NCBI GenBank assembly: GCA_030837965.1
Contig: JAUTXP010000014.1
Span: 72,605-136,604 of the forward strand
Direction of reading: 5' to 3'
Source of the DNA: Acidimicrobiaceae bacterium
GTDB taxonomy: Bacteria > Actinomycetota > Acidimicrobiia > Acidimicrobiales > JAUTXP01
Length of the DNA: 64,000 nucleotides
Shown piece by piece: positions 28,876-36,512 of this stretch. Within the stretch, counting starts at the first letter, position 1. Each line of letters starts with the position of its first letter. Under the pieces are notes generated by a model. That model was not told where the DNA came from and ran no database searches. It was given only the letters and a program-made list of their open reading frames with translations. The position numbers were made by a program, and so were the translations under genes.

Positions 28876-28903
28876 GCGATCGCCGGGTACCCGAAATCGC
28901 GAT
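28876..28903. repeat. Three 8-bp perfect palindromes in 28 bp
   Basis: GCGATCGC, GGGTACCC and ATCGCGAT follow each other within 28 bp in the gap upstream of the PHP gene and downstream of the PIN gene. CGCGAT and ATCGCG also pair across the middle palindrome. Nothing else is recognisable in this 161-bp gap. Confidence 0.6.
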
Positions 28904-28997
28904 CCTCTTGTCGTTGACGACCCCGACGCGTGCTGGGCTGCCCCATTCACCGCGCCGATCCCGTTCGACACCGTCTCTGGACCGGCTGAGGCGTCAG

Positions 28998-29375
28998 TCA
29001 AACGCGCCGTATCGCAAGAGGCGTCGGCAGTTGGTCCGACAGACGACGCAGATCGTCAGGGTCTGAAGTGAGCACCGCCGCGAAGACCGTGGCCGCGCTA
29101 AGCACGACGTGAGCGTCGACGACATCCGACATGCCCGATCCGGCGAGAAGGGTTCCCACCGCGTGGGCATCGTCTGCCAAGAACGGCACGACGGAGCAGC
29201 CCCTGAGGAATCGTCGTAACTGTGCCTGTCGCGGGGAGCGGCTCACTTGGGCAACGACCGGTGCAGTCGTCACCGGAACCAACCCGACTTCGAGCCGTAC
29301 CCGGTGATCGGCCCAAACTTCCCGGTCATTGCGGTCCGCGGCGACGAGCACGCCGGCGTCGTAGACGACGCTCAC
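28998..29375 (-). CDS. PIN-domain toxin of a VapBC-like system
   Basis: 125 residues from GTG 29375 (the 199-residue track ORF has an out-of-frame extension over the antitoxin gene). It has the PIN acidic residues: Asp in VVYDAGVLVAADRND, an acidic middle position, DVVDAHVV near 85, and TSDPDDLRRL near 105. PIN toxins cleave RNA with Mg2+. It overlaps the antitoxin gene by 50 bp and is translated in a different frame, a standard toxin-antitoxin arrangement. Confidence 0.82.
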   Translation of the reverse strand: MSVVYDAGVLVAADRNDREVWADHRVRLEVGLVPVTTAPVVAQVSRSPRQAQLRRFLRGCSVVPFLADDAHAVGTLLAGSGMSDVVDAHVVLSAATVFAAVLTSDPDDLRRLSDQLPTPLAIRRV

Positions 29376-29640
29376 GCGGAGCGAGGATGGGCGGACGCGC
29401 GACCTCGTCGGCGATGCGCGCCCGTGCGTCGTCAAGCTCATCCGCGGTAAACGCGCCGTGGTCCTTCTCCCACTCGGCCACGGCGAGCAGCCCGTCTCGT
29501 ACGAGCAGCGCTCGCCGGGCCGCTTCGGTGAGCCAGGCCGACACGCTGACCCCTTCGTCGGCGGCAGCGGCGACGACTTGCTCGTGGACGTCGGCATCGA
29601 CGGTGATGGCCAGCTTCGGCGACGGCTTTCCCCGCGGCAT
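29326..29640 (-). CDS. Ribbon-helix-helix-type antitoxin partner of the PIN toxin
   Basis: 104 residues. The N-terminal PSPKLAITVDADVHEQVVAAAADEGVSVSAWLTEAARRALLVRDG is an RHH DNA-binding domain; the C-terminal half should wrap the toxin. The final 17 residues (RERRLRRRRARRRGPQ) come from the region overlapping the toxin gene and are strongly basic. It is first in the operon, so it probably represses its own promoter. Confidence 0.82.
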   Translation of the reverse strand: MPRGKPSPKLAITVDADVHEQVVAAAADEGVSVSAWLTEAARRALLVRDGLLAVAEWEKDHGAFTADELDDARARIADEVARPPILAPRERRLRRRRARRRGPQ

Positions 29641-29744
29641 ACAGAAGCTCTACTACCACGGAATGACCGTTGTCATAAGTCGTCTGTCAGGGCCAATCCG
29701 GCTGGGGACAGGCGTGCCCTGCCATCCACGCTCTCATCTCGGAA

Positions 29745-29758
29745 TCAGCGCGACAAGT
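29745..29758 (-). repeat. Half-copy of palindrome family C
   Basis: On the minus strand ACTTGTCGCGCTGA, 14 nt, is identical to the left arm of the palindrome at 35021 and likewise touches a gene's stop codon. The rest of this 117-bp gap shows nothing recognisable. Confidence 0.6.
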
Positions 29759-30393
29759 CACTTCTTGCGGACGAGGGTGACGCCGTCGCGCACGGTGAGC
29801 TGCACGCACACCACCCGGTCGTCGGCGGCCACGTGGTCGTTGAACGCCTTGATGGCCCTGGTGTTCTCGTCGTCGTCATCGCTGACGACGCGCCCGCTCC
29901 ACAGCGTGTTGTCCGCGGCGATGAGCCCGCCCGTCGACAGCTTGGGCAGGACGGCCTCGTAGTAGTTGCGGTAGTTGGGCTTGTCGGCGTCGATGAACAC
30001 GAAGTCGAACGGCCCGTCGAGCGCGGCAATGGTGTCGAGGGCGGGACCGAGCCGGAACTCGATGCGGTCGGCGACGCCCGCGTCGGCGGCGTGGCGCCGG
30101 GCGACTGCGTTCGACGTCTCGTCCACATCGCACGTGATGATGCGCCCGTCCGGCGGCAGGGCCGCGGCCATGGAGATGGACGAGTAGCCCGTGAAGGTGC
30201 CGATCTCCAGCACCAGCGTGGGCCGCAGCGCGAAGACGAGCATCTCCAAGAAACGGCCTTCCAGGGTGCCCACCATCATCCCGTGGGCTGGAAAGTCGCG
30301 GGTGGTCTCCTCGGCCAGCGCGGCCAACACCGGCGTCGGGGGCGACGTGTGCGCCTCCGCGTAGGCGTCGATGGCGGGGTCGATCTCGATCAT
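29758..30393 (-). CDS. SAM-dependent O-methyltransferase (caffeoyl-CoA OMT family)
   Basis: 211 residues of the cation-dependent class I methyltransferase type: SAM motif VLEIGTFTGYSSISMAAALP, acidic loop ITCDVDE, metal-binding FVFIDADKPNYRNYY, and ADNTLWSGRV. These enzymes methylate catechol-like hydroxyls; the substrate is not known. The start overlaps the stop of the ArsA-like gene (ATGA), so it ends the lgt-DUF3107-ArsA-ArsA transcription unit. Confidence 0.88.
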   Translation of the reverse strand: MIEIDPAIDAYAEAHTSPPTPVLAALAEETTRDFPAHGMMVGTLEGRFLEMLVFALRPTLVLEIGTFTGYSSISMAAALPPDGRIITCDVDETSNAVARRHAADAGVADRIEFRLGPALDTIAALDGPFDFVFIDADKPNYRNYYEAVLPKLSTGGLIAADNTLWSGRVVSDDDDENTRAIKAFNDHVAADDRVVCVQLTVRDGVTLVRKK

Positions 30394-31547
30394 GACCAGA
30401 TCCTCTCTCCGAGTCGGAGCAGTCCGGCGAGGTCGAAGATGTCGACCTCGAAGTAGGGGACGGTGGCGACCACGTCTGGGGCCACGGCCAACTCCGAGCG
30501 CTGCTCAGCCTCGCGCTGGGCCACCACCTGGAAGCGAAGGAAGCTCTCCGCGATTTCGACCAGCACCCTGCGCACTAAGGCCGCGTCTCCGATGTCAGGC
30601 CCGAGCTTGGCCGCCAACTCGCCCGCCTGCTTCTCCATCACCGCGGCTGCCGCGGCCGCGCCCTCGTCGAGCAGGTACGAGGGCAGCACCTTGTTGAGCA
30701 CGACCGCGCCCAAGTGGAACTTCTTGTCCTGCAAGACGTCGATGAAGAACTCGGCTTCGTGCAGTGGGGCGGCCTCCAACGTGGACACCACGAGGAAGGT
30801 GGTGCGCTTGTCGTGCAGCAGCCGAGTGACGGCATCGGCCCGCTCCACGAAGCCAGGGGCCATGGTCTGGAACAGGCCGAAGAACTCGGCCACGTCTTCG
30901 AGGAACTCGGTGCCGAGGATGCGGTCGGCCACCGTGTAGAAGGGCTTGGACGCGAAGCTCACGATGCGGCTGCGGTAGGGCGCGGTGAGCAGGCGCAGGA
31001 ACCGGCTGGAGAAGAACTCGGCCATGCGCTGCGGGGCTTCGAGGAAGTCGAGGGCATTGCGGGTGGGCGGCGTGTCCACCACGATCAAGTCGTACTCGCC
31101 TTCGCAGTGCAGCTCGTACAGCCGCTCCATGGCGATGTACTCGTGGCTCTGCACGAAGCGGCTGCTGATGTTGTCGTACAGCTTGTTGTCGAGGATGGCC
31201 TGGGCCGTCCGCCGGTCGGGCGCGTGTCTGGCCACCAGCGCGTCCCACGACTCCTTGGTGTCGAGCATGGCCGCGAACAACTGGCCCCGCGGCTTGACGC
31301 CCGCCGCCGCGAAGGCCTCGGACGGGACCTGCTTCTCGGTGTTGCCGAAGCCCTCCAGGCCCAGCGCGTTGGCCAGGCGCTTGGCCGGGTCGACAGTGAG
31401 GACGAGCACCTTGCCACCGTGGCGCACCGCGGCCATGGCGGCCAGCGACGCGGCCGTGGTCGTCTTGCCCACGCCCCCGGACCCGCACGAGATCACGACC
31501 TCTTTGGAGGCCAGCAACTGCTCGATGGATGCGGGGCGGGCGGGCAT
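30390..31547 (-). CDS. ArsA/GET3-like ATPase, paralogue 1
   Basis: 385 residues with a deviant Walker A CGSGGVGKTT at 21-30 and switch region VVDTPPTRNALDF. It is paralogous to the next gene; the two look like the tandem anion-transporter-ATPase pair conserved in actinobacteria (Rv3679/Rv3680 in M. tuberculosis, described as bacterial GET3-like BagA/BagB). There is no arsenic gene nearby, so an arsenite pump role is unlikely. A role in membrane or envelope protein handling is an inference. Confidence 0.85.
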   Translation of the reverse strand: MPARPASIEQLLASKEVVISCGSGGVGKTTTAASLAAMAAVRHGGKVLVLTVDPAKRLANALGLEGFGNTEKQVPSEAFAAAGVKPRGQLFAAMLDTKESWDALVARHAPDRRTAQAILDNKLYDNISSRFVQSHEYIAMERLYELHCEGEYDLIVVDTPPTRNALDFLEAPQRMAEFFSSRFLRLLTAPYRSRIVSFASKPFYTVADRILGTEFLEDVAEFFGLFQTMAPGFVERADAVTRLLHDKRTTFLVVSTLEAAPLHEAEFFIDVLQDKKFHLGAVVLNKVLPSYLLDEGAAAAAAVMEKQAGELAAKLGPDIGDAALVRRVLVEIAESFLRFQVVAQREAEQRSELAVAPDVVATVPYFEVDIFDLAGLLRLGERIWS

Positions 31548-31568
31548 GAGGAGTCTGGCGACGGGCCG

Positions 31569-32516
31569 TCAGTAGCCCAGCTCGGCGGCCAGTGCTTCGG
31601 CCACCTGGCGGGTGGTGCGAAGGCCGTGGGAGCGGGTGAAGAGGTAGGGGACGTAGAGCAGCGGGATGCTGCGGTCGATCTCGTGGCGCAGCCGTTCCAG
31701 ATGGCCGGCGCGGGTGCGGCGCAGGGTCACGGCCAGTCGAGCCGCCTCCACGATCGGGGCCACCGAGCCACCGACGGCACCCGACAGCGCGGCGACCGCG
31801 TCGGGCTCGGCCAGTCGATCGAAGACCTCCTCCTCGCCTCGGCCGAACAGCTCGGGCAGCACCCGGTTCACGACGATGGCGGCCAGCTTCACGCTGGTCT
31901 CCTGCTCGACCCGGTGGGACAGGTCGATGGTCTCGCTCACCGGCATCTCCTCCGGCGTGGCCACGATCACCAGGCCGGTGCGCTCGGGGTCCGACAAGAT
32001 GTCGAGCATCCAGCCCGTCTGGCTGCGGACCAGGCCGACCTTCACCAGTTCGTTGATGGCCTCGGGCGCGGCGAGCTGCCCGACGATGTGGCCGGTGGGC
32101 GAGGCGTCGACCACGACGAGGTCGTAGTTCTCCTCGCGGACCTCATAGGTGAGCTTGCCCACGGTGAGGATCTCCTTCACCCCGGGCGCGGCGGTGGCCA
32201 CGAACTCGAAGATGCGGGCCAGCGGTCCGATGCGGGCCATCACCGGGAGGCGAAGGTTGATGCTCAGGTACTCCTTCAGCGACTCCTCCGTGTCCATGGA
32301 CATGGCGTAGAGGTTGCGCTCGACCTCACCGGGCTGGAACTTGGTGGGGCCGGTCTCGAAGAAGGCGCTGAGGTTGCCCTTGGCGTCGACCTCGCAGACG
32401 AGCGTGCGCTTGCCCCGCTCCGCAGCCAGCAGGGCCAGGCCCGCGGCCACCGTCGACTTGCCCACGCCCCCCTTGCCGGTGACGAAGACCAGCTTGCGGT
32501 CGAGGAGGTCCTTCAC
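31569..32516 (-). CDS. ArsA/GET3-like ATPase, paralogue 2
   Basis: 315 residues with Walker A GKGGVGKS at 14-21, switch I DAKGNLSAFFETGP and switch II VVDASPTGHIVGQLAAP. It is the upstream member of the tandem pair and probably forms a heterodimer with paralogue 1, as its mycobacterial counterpart does. The gap to paralogue 1 is 21 bp. Both lack a second ATPase half, so the active unit should be a dimer. Confidence 0.85.
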   Translation of the reverse strand: MKDLLDRKLVFVTGKGGVGKSTVAAGLALLAAERGKRTLVCEVDAKGNLSAFFETGPTKFQPGEVERNLYAMSMDTEESLKEYLSINLRLPVMARIGPLARIFEFVATAAPGVKEILTVGKLTYEVREENYDLVVVDASPTGHIVGQLAAPEAINELVKVGLVRSQTGWMLDILSDPERTGLVIVATPEEMPVSETIDLSHRVEQETSVKLAAIVVNRVLPELFGRGEEEVFDRLAEPDAVAALSGAVGGSVAPIVEAARLAVTLRRTRAGHLERLRHEIDRSIPLLYVPYLFTRSHGLRTTRQVAEALAAELGY

Positions 32517-32519
32517 CCC

Positions 32520-32753
32520 TTAACCGCTGCTGAAGCCGACCCGGCGCTCATCGTCGCGTCCGCTGATCTCCACGTAGGCCACCTTGGCCGAAGGGATGCC
32601 GACCCGCCTGCCCCGACGGTCCGTAAGCCAGAGGATGGCGTCGCTGGCGATGGCCTGCTCGACCTGCTTGACCAGCGCGTCGCGATCGGCGTCCTCGGGG
32701 AACTCGAGCTCGATCTCCTTCGGCGCATAGGTGACACCGATGCGGACCTCCAC
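32520..32753 (-). CDS. DUF3107 protein
   Basis: 77 residues that match the actinobacterial DUF3107 family throughout: VRIGVTYAPKEIELEFPED, then RRGRRVGIPSAKVAYVEIS. The C-terminus is GFSSG. It is a small cytoplasmic protein of unknown function. It lies 3 bp upstream of the ArsA-like pair and 3 bp downstream of lgt, which suggests one operon. Confidence 0.88.
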   Translation of the reverse strand: MEVRIGVTYAPKEIELEFPEDADRDALVKQVEQAIASDAILWLTDRRGRRVGIPSAKVAYVEISGRDDERRVGFSSG

Positions 32754-32756
32754 TCG

Positions 32757-33761
32757 CTACTCCTCTCGCTCGGCCGACGCGGCCTCCTCGACCGCTGCGG
32801 GGTCGCCTACGGCCCAATCGTCGACGGCTTGGTCGTCGTCTTGGTTTTCGTCGGGCTCGTCGTGTTGCGCCCCGGGCTCGGCCATCGTAGGCAACTCGTC
32901 CCACCTTCCCCATTTGGGCGTGCGGCGCACAAACGACAGATGCCACATGCACAACAGCACGGTGAGGATGGCCGTGATCTGGCTGCCGGTCAGGCCGAAG
33001 TGGCGGGTGTCCTCTCTGAGGAAGTCCTCGATGATGCGCTGCACCCCGTACCACGCGCCGAAGACCGAGATGAGAAAGCCGTCGTAGTGGTCAGGCCTGC
33101 GGCGGCGGAGGAACAACAGGCCGGCCAAGAGGACGGTGACGAGAATCAAGTCGTACAGCGCGGTCTGGTGGACGATGGTGCCGGGCACGCAGCGCTGCGC
33201 CGTCTCGATGTCGGCCGGGGGGCACTTGTAGCCGAGGAAGAACGTGGTCGGCTTGCCCAGGTGGTCGCCCACGATCAGATCGCCGATGCGGCCCACGAAC
33301 ACGCCCAAGGCCATGCCGGGCGCGGCCGCGTCCATCACCTTCCAGAACGAGAGCCGGCGCTTTCGCATCTCGGGGAGGGCCAGGAGGATGGCGCCGAAGA
33401 ACCCGCCGAGCAGCGAGATGCCGCCCTTCCAGACCTGGAGCGCCTCCATCGGGCTGCTGTAGTCGCCCAGGTGGTTGACGACGTAGGCCAGCCGGGCGCC
33501 GAGGATGGCGCCGATGGCCGCCCTGGTCAGCAGCGAGTAGACGTCGTCCTCGGTGATGCCCTTGCGCTTGGCCGCAGGCAGCATGAGCCGGGCGCCCAAC
33601 AGAAAGCCGACGGCGATGCCCACGCCGTGGGGCGAGATGGACAGCGGCCCCAGCTTGACGTGGACCAGCGGGTGGTAGGAGATCGTGGCCAAGCTGGTGT
33701 GGCGGGCGATGGTGGCGTGGGTGGCGATGGTGGCGATGGTGGCGAGGGCCATTGCCCGCAT
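32757..33761 (-). CDS. lgt: Prolipoprotein diacylglyceryl transferase
   Basis: 334 residues, seven membrane helices. It transfers diacylglycerol to the lipobox cysteine of prolipoproteins. Motifs: ISPHGVGIAVGFLLGARL with the essential His, GARLAYVVNHLGDY, and GVFVGRIGDLIVGDHLGKPT, the actinobacterial form of the Lgt signature (Asp where Asn is common). The C-terminus is a 50-residue acidic tail. The N-terminal roughly 25 residues (LATIATIATHATIARHTSLATI) come from a 9-bp tandem repeat, so the real start may lie further in. Confidence 0.92.
   Translation of the reverse strand: MRAMALATIATIATHATIARHTSLATISYHPLVHVKLGPLSISPHGVGIAVGFLLGARLMLPAAKRKGITEDDVYSLLTRAAIGAILGARLAYVVNHLGDYSSPMEALQVWKGGISLLGGFFGAILLALPEMRKRRLSFWKVMDAAAPGMALGVFVGRIGDLIVGDHLGKPTTFFLGYKCPPADIETAQRCVPGTIVHQTALYDLILVTVLLAGLLFLRRRRPDHYDGFLISVFGAWYGVQRIIEDFLREDTRHFGLTGSQITAILTVLLCMWHLSFVRRTPKWGRWDELPTMAEPGAQHDEPDENQDDDQAVDDWAVGDPAAVEEAASAEREE
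33702..33749. repeat. GGTGGCGAT-type 9-bp tandem repeat in the lgt 5' end
   Basis: Four to five imperfect copies of GGTGGCGAT in the coding start of lgt. The unit is a multiple of three, so copy-number change would lengthen the N-terminus without a frameshift. Confidence 0.7.
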
Positions 33762-33828
33762 TCTTATTGGCCCGTGCCCGTGCTTCTCGGCCCGTTGCCC
33801 ATGGCCGGTCCGCGTCGCGCCCCGTCGG

Positions 33829-33834
33829 TATGGT
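33829..33834 (+). promoter_or_regulatory. -10-like box of the dNTPase gene (leaderless)
   Basis: TATGGT ends 7 nt before ATG 33842; no Shine-Dalgarno sequence is seen. Confidence 0.45.
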
Positions 33835-33841
33835 CGGGGTC

Positions 33842-34987
33842 ATGGAACCGAGCGACCGGGCCGCGGCCTGGGCCCACACCATGAGCGGGCACCAGACGGG
33901 CTCGTTGGTGCAGGCCCACGCCGGGAGCGAGGCCAAGGTCGGGGCGGTGGCGCCCTTCGACCGGGAGGCTCGGGAGGAGGCGGAGGACGCGGTGTTGGCC
34001 GCGGGCGCCACCCGGGCTCGCGGCGCCGGGGCGCGGCTGCGGGTGGAGGAGCCGGACCGGTACCGCACCTGCTTCGAGCGGGACAGGGACCGCATCCTGC
34101 ACTCGGCCGCCTTTCGGCGGCTGGCGGGCAAGACGCAGGTGTTCATCTTCCCCGAGGACCATCAACGCACGCGGCTGACCCATGCGTTGGAGGTGGCCCA
34201 GGTGGCGGGGTCGCTGGCCCGGGCCCTGCGGCTGAACGTGGCCTTGACCGAGGCCATCGCGCTGGGGCACGACTGCGGGCACGGACCCGGCGGGCACGCG
34301 TCCGAGGACGCCTTCGCCCCGTTCGTGGAGGGCGGTTACGACCACGCCGTCTGGGGCGCCGACGTGGTGCTGGCCCCGCTCAACCTGTGCGCGGAGACGC
34401 TCGACGGCGTGCGCAACCATTCGTGGTCGCGGCCCGCGCCTTCGACCCCCGAGGGCGAGGTCGTGTCGTGGGCCGACCGCATCGCCTACGTCTGCCACGA
34501 CTTCGAGGACGCGGTGCGGGCCGGCATCGTAACCGGCTCGATGCTGCCCGACGTGGTGCGCGAGCGTTGCGGCCACGTCCACAGCAGGCAGTTGGGCGCC
34601 TTCATCGACGCCGTCGTGCAAGCGGTGGCGGACACGGGGCGTGTGGGCATGGCCCCACCGATGGCCGAGGCCCTGGCCGAGTTCCGACGCTTCAACTACG
34701 AGCGCATCTACATGCGGCCCGCCTCGGTCACCCAGGGCGACGCCGTCGTGCGGGTGTTGCAGGCCCTGGTCGACTTCTACGCCGACCGGCCCAACACGCT
34801 CCCCCTGGACGGGGCGGGCCCCACGGGTCCTGCGTCGGGCGGGTGGGCGGCCGGGAGCGCGGAAGCCTTGCGGGAGGCGGTCACCTACGTGGCGGGCATG
34901 ACCGACCGGTTCGCCCTGGCCCAAGCCGTGGCCCATTTGGGTTGGGACCCGGCCCGACTCCCCTTCGCCCCCAACCCGCTCTCCTAG
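33842..34987 (+). CDS. dgt: dGTPase-like HD-domain triphosphohydrolase
   Basis: 381 residues from ATG 33842. The metal-binding HD motifs are clear: THALEVAQVAGSLAR, then GHDCGHGPGGHASED, and later WADRIAYVCHDFEDA. The preceding YRTCFERDRDRILHSAAFRRLAGKTQVF is the deoxyguanosine-triphosphatase family signature. It hydrolyses dNTPs to nucleoside and triphosphate. In many actinobacteria dgt precedes dnaG; dnaG is not here. The end faces the cytochrome b gene over palindrome family C. Confidence 0.9.
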   Translation: MEPSDRAAAWAHTMSGHQTGSLVQAHAGSEAKVGAVAPFDREAREEAEDAVLAAGATRARGAGARLRVEEPDRYRTCFERDRDRILHSAAFRRLAGKTQVFIFPEDHQRTRLTHALEVAQVAGSLARALRLNVALTEAIALGHDCGHGPGGHASEDAFAPFVEGGYDHAVWGADVVLAPLNLCAETLDGVRNHSWSRPAPSTPEGEVVSWADRIAYVCHDFEDAVRAGIVTGSMLPDVVRERCGHVHSRQLGAFIDAVVQAVADTGRVGMAPPMAEALAEFRRFNYERIYMRPASVTQGDAVVRVLQALVDFYADRPNTLPLDGAGPTGPASGGWAAGSAEALREAVTYVAGMTDRFALAQAVAHLGWDPARLPFAPNPLS

Positions 34988-35020
34988 CCCCCGCCCGCCA
35001 GCCCGCCAGCCGCAACCCGA

Positions 35021-35062
35021 CTTGTCGCGCTGAGTGCCATATATGGCATTGAGCGCGACAAG
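35021..35062. repeat. 42-nt near-perfect palindrome, family C
   Basis: Two 21-nt arms meet without a loop (CTTGTCGCGCTGAGTGCCATA and its near complement, 19 of 21 paired) in the convergent gap of dgt and the cytochrome b gene. Its outer 14 nt recur at 29745. Confidence 0.8.
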
Positions 35063-35076
35063 ACTGGCCGGGCCGG

Positions 35077-35718
35077 TCAGTCGGAGGGCATGTCGTCGTG
35101 CCAGCGAGGGTGGTGATGGGCGGCCCAGGCCCCGTCGACGTCCCCGCCGACCATCCCCCGCAAGGCCACCGGGTCGGAGACGGCCTTGACGATGTGGCCC
35201 ACGATGGCGAAGACCAGCACCGTCGCCACCCAGTCGTGCACAAAGGTGGCGCCCGTGCGCCACGACAGGTCGAACGAGCGGGGCCAGCGCATGATCGACC
35301 CGGTCAGCAGCATCACGGGGATGGCGCCCGCGGTGAACGCCGCGTTCAGCTTCTGGCCCGGATGGAATTTGCCCAGCCGCACCGACCGGTCCCGGCCCAG
35401 CGTCCGGAACCACCGTCGGTCGTCGGCCAGCCAGCGGTTCAGTCGTCCGAAGTCCGACCGCAGGCCGCGGCCCCACCGCCCCGCCGCGCCCACCACGACC
35501 GGCAGCGGCAGCAACAGCCCGGCCCACACGTGCACGTCCTTCACCGTCTCGCGCCGCCCGACCAACACCGACAGCGGCCCGAAGGACAACACCAGCCCGC
35601 TCGACAGCAGCACCAGGAACAGCGTGGCGTTGGCCCAGTGCACCACTCGGGTGGCCACGTCGAACCGGCGCACTCGCACCGGCACCTGGCCGATGAAGGG
35701 CTCAGACAGGCTCGTCAT
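35077..35718 (-). CDS. Cytochrome b561-like membrane subunit (formate dehydrogenase gamma / MsrQ-type)
   Basis: 213 residues, four predicted helices. Heme-ligand histidines occur in RVVHWANATLFLVLLSSG, VHVWAGLLLPLP, FVHDWVATVLVFAIVGHIVKA. It belongs to the Ni-hydrogenase/FDH cytochrome b fold and overlaps the molybdoenzyme gene by 17 bp. It likely feeds electrons between the quinone pool and that periplasmic enzyme. The tail (GAWAAHHHPRWHDDMPSD) is hydrophilic and His-rich. Confidence 0.82.
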   Translation of the reverse strand: MTSLSEPFIGQVPVRVRRFDVATRVVHWANATLFLVLLSSGLVLSFGPLSVLVGRRETVKDVHVWAGLLLPLPVVVGAAGRWGRGLRSDFGRLNRWLADDRRWFRTLGRDRSVRLGKFHPGQKLNAAFTAGAIPVMLLTGSIMRWPRSFDLSWRTGATFVHDWVATVLVFAIVGHIVKAVSDPVALRGMVGGDVDGAWAAHHHPRWHDDMPSD

Positions 35719-36466
35719 CGCGCCCGTTCGACGTGCCGATCCACGCGTCCACGTCGTAGCCCCGCCGCTCCCAATACCCCTCTTGCACCCGGTCGGTGAC
35801 CTCGATCCCCGACAGCCATTTGCACGACTTGTAGCCGTACATGGGCGCCACGTATAGGCGCACGGGCCCGCCGTGGGCCCTCGATATGGGCCCGCCCTGC
35901 ATGCTGTACGCCACCATCACATCGGGCCTGCGGGCCTGCTCCATGGTCAGGCTCTCCGTGTACGAGCCGTCGAACGACGTGAACCGAACCGCCGTGGCCC
36001 GGGTCCCCCGCGCCCCGCCGGCCTGCACGCCTGCCCGGTCCAGCACGTCGGCCAGGCGAACACCGACCCACGGCACCTGGTGCACGCGCCAACCCGTCAC
36101 ACACTGAAAGTCCTTGGTGAGCGACGTGGCGGGCATGGCCCGCAAGTCGGCCACGGACAACGAGGCGGGCCGATCGACCAGGCCGCCGACGGTCAGCCGA
36201 TATGAGGCCTCGTCGGCCGATGGCAGCGAGCCCGTCACCGTGTAGATGCGAAAGCCGCCGCCCGCGGGCAACAGGTCGGAAAGCCCCGTGCGGTCAGCCG
36301 CGGTGATGGGGGCCAACAGCCTGCTCAGCGCGTCGGACAGTCGAGCACCGACGAGCACACCGCCGACGCCGAGCCCGAGCATCCCCAGCACGATCCGCCG
36401 CCCCACCGGCGCACCCGGGTCCACCACTTCAGCCTCGGCCGGCGTGGCCGGGCCGGTGTCATCCAT
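35702..36466 (-). CDS. Sulfite-oxidase-family molybdoenzyme with Tat-like/anchor N-terminus
   Basis: 254 residues from ATG 36466. An N-terminal VGRRIVLGMLGLGVGGVLVGARL hydrophobic segment with twin arginines suggests Tat export or anchoring. The Mo-cofactor fold includes LPSADEASYRLTVGG, LTKDFQCVTGWRV with the molybdenum-ligand Cys, RFTSFDGSYTESLT, and GYKSCKWLSGIEV. With the overlapping cytochrome b it resembles an MsrPQ-like methionine sulfoxide reductase pair. That function is inferred. A -10 box TACTGT lies 8 nt upstream. Confidence 0.83.
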   Translation of the reverse strand: MDDTGPATPAEAEVVDPGAPVGRRIVLGMLGLGVGGVLVGARLSDALSRLLAPITAADRTGLSDLLPAGGGFRIYTVTGSLPSADEASYRLTVGGLVDRPASLSVADLRAMPATSLTKDFQCVTGWRVHQVPWVGVRLADVLDRAGVQAGGARGTRATAVRFTSFDGSYTESLTMEQARRPDVMVAYSMQGGPISRAHGGPVRLYVAPMYGYKSCKWLSGIEVTDRVQEGYWERRGYDVDAWIGTSNGRDDEPV

Positions 36467-36474
36467 CACGGCCA

Positions 36475-36480
36475 ACAGTA
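36475..36480 (-). promoter_or_regulatory. -10-like box of the molybdoenzyme gene (leaderless)
   Basis: On the minus strand TACTGT ends 8 nt before ATG 36466. It supports ATG 36466 over the TTG at 36475 used in the ORF track. Confidence 0.45.
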
Positions 36481-36512
36481 CGGAGCCGGTGGCCCCTCGG
36501 TACGTCGGGCGC

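Noticed and set aside
28868-29071. 67-residue plus-strand ORF
   Set aside because: It overlaps the PIN gene antisense and the palindrome cluster, with no family resemblance.
30390-32516. Arsenite efflux ATPases
   Set aside because: No arsB, arsC, arsD or arsR nearby; the tandem pair and context fit the GET3-like actinobacterial proteins.
30714-33884. 1056-residue plus-strand ORF
   Set aside because: It is antisense to the ArsA-like pair, DUF3107 and lgt, all recognisable; a high-GC shadow.
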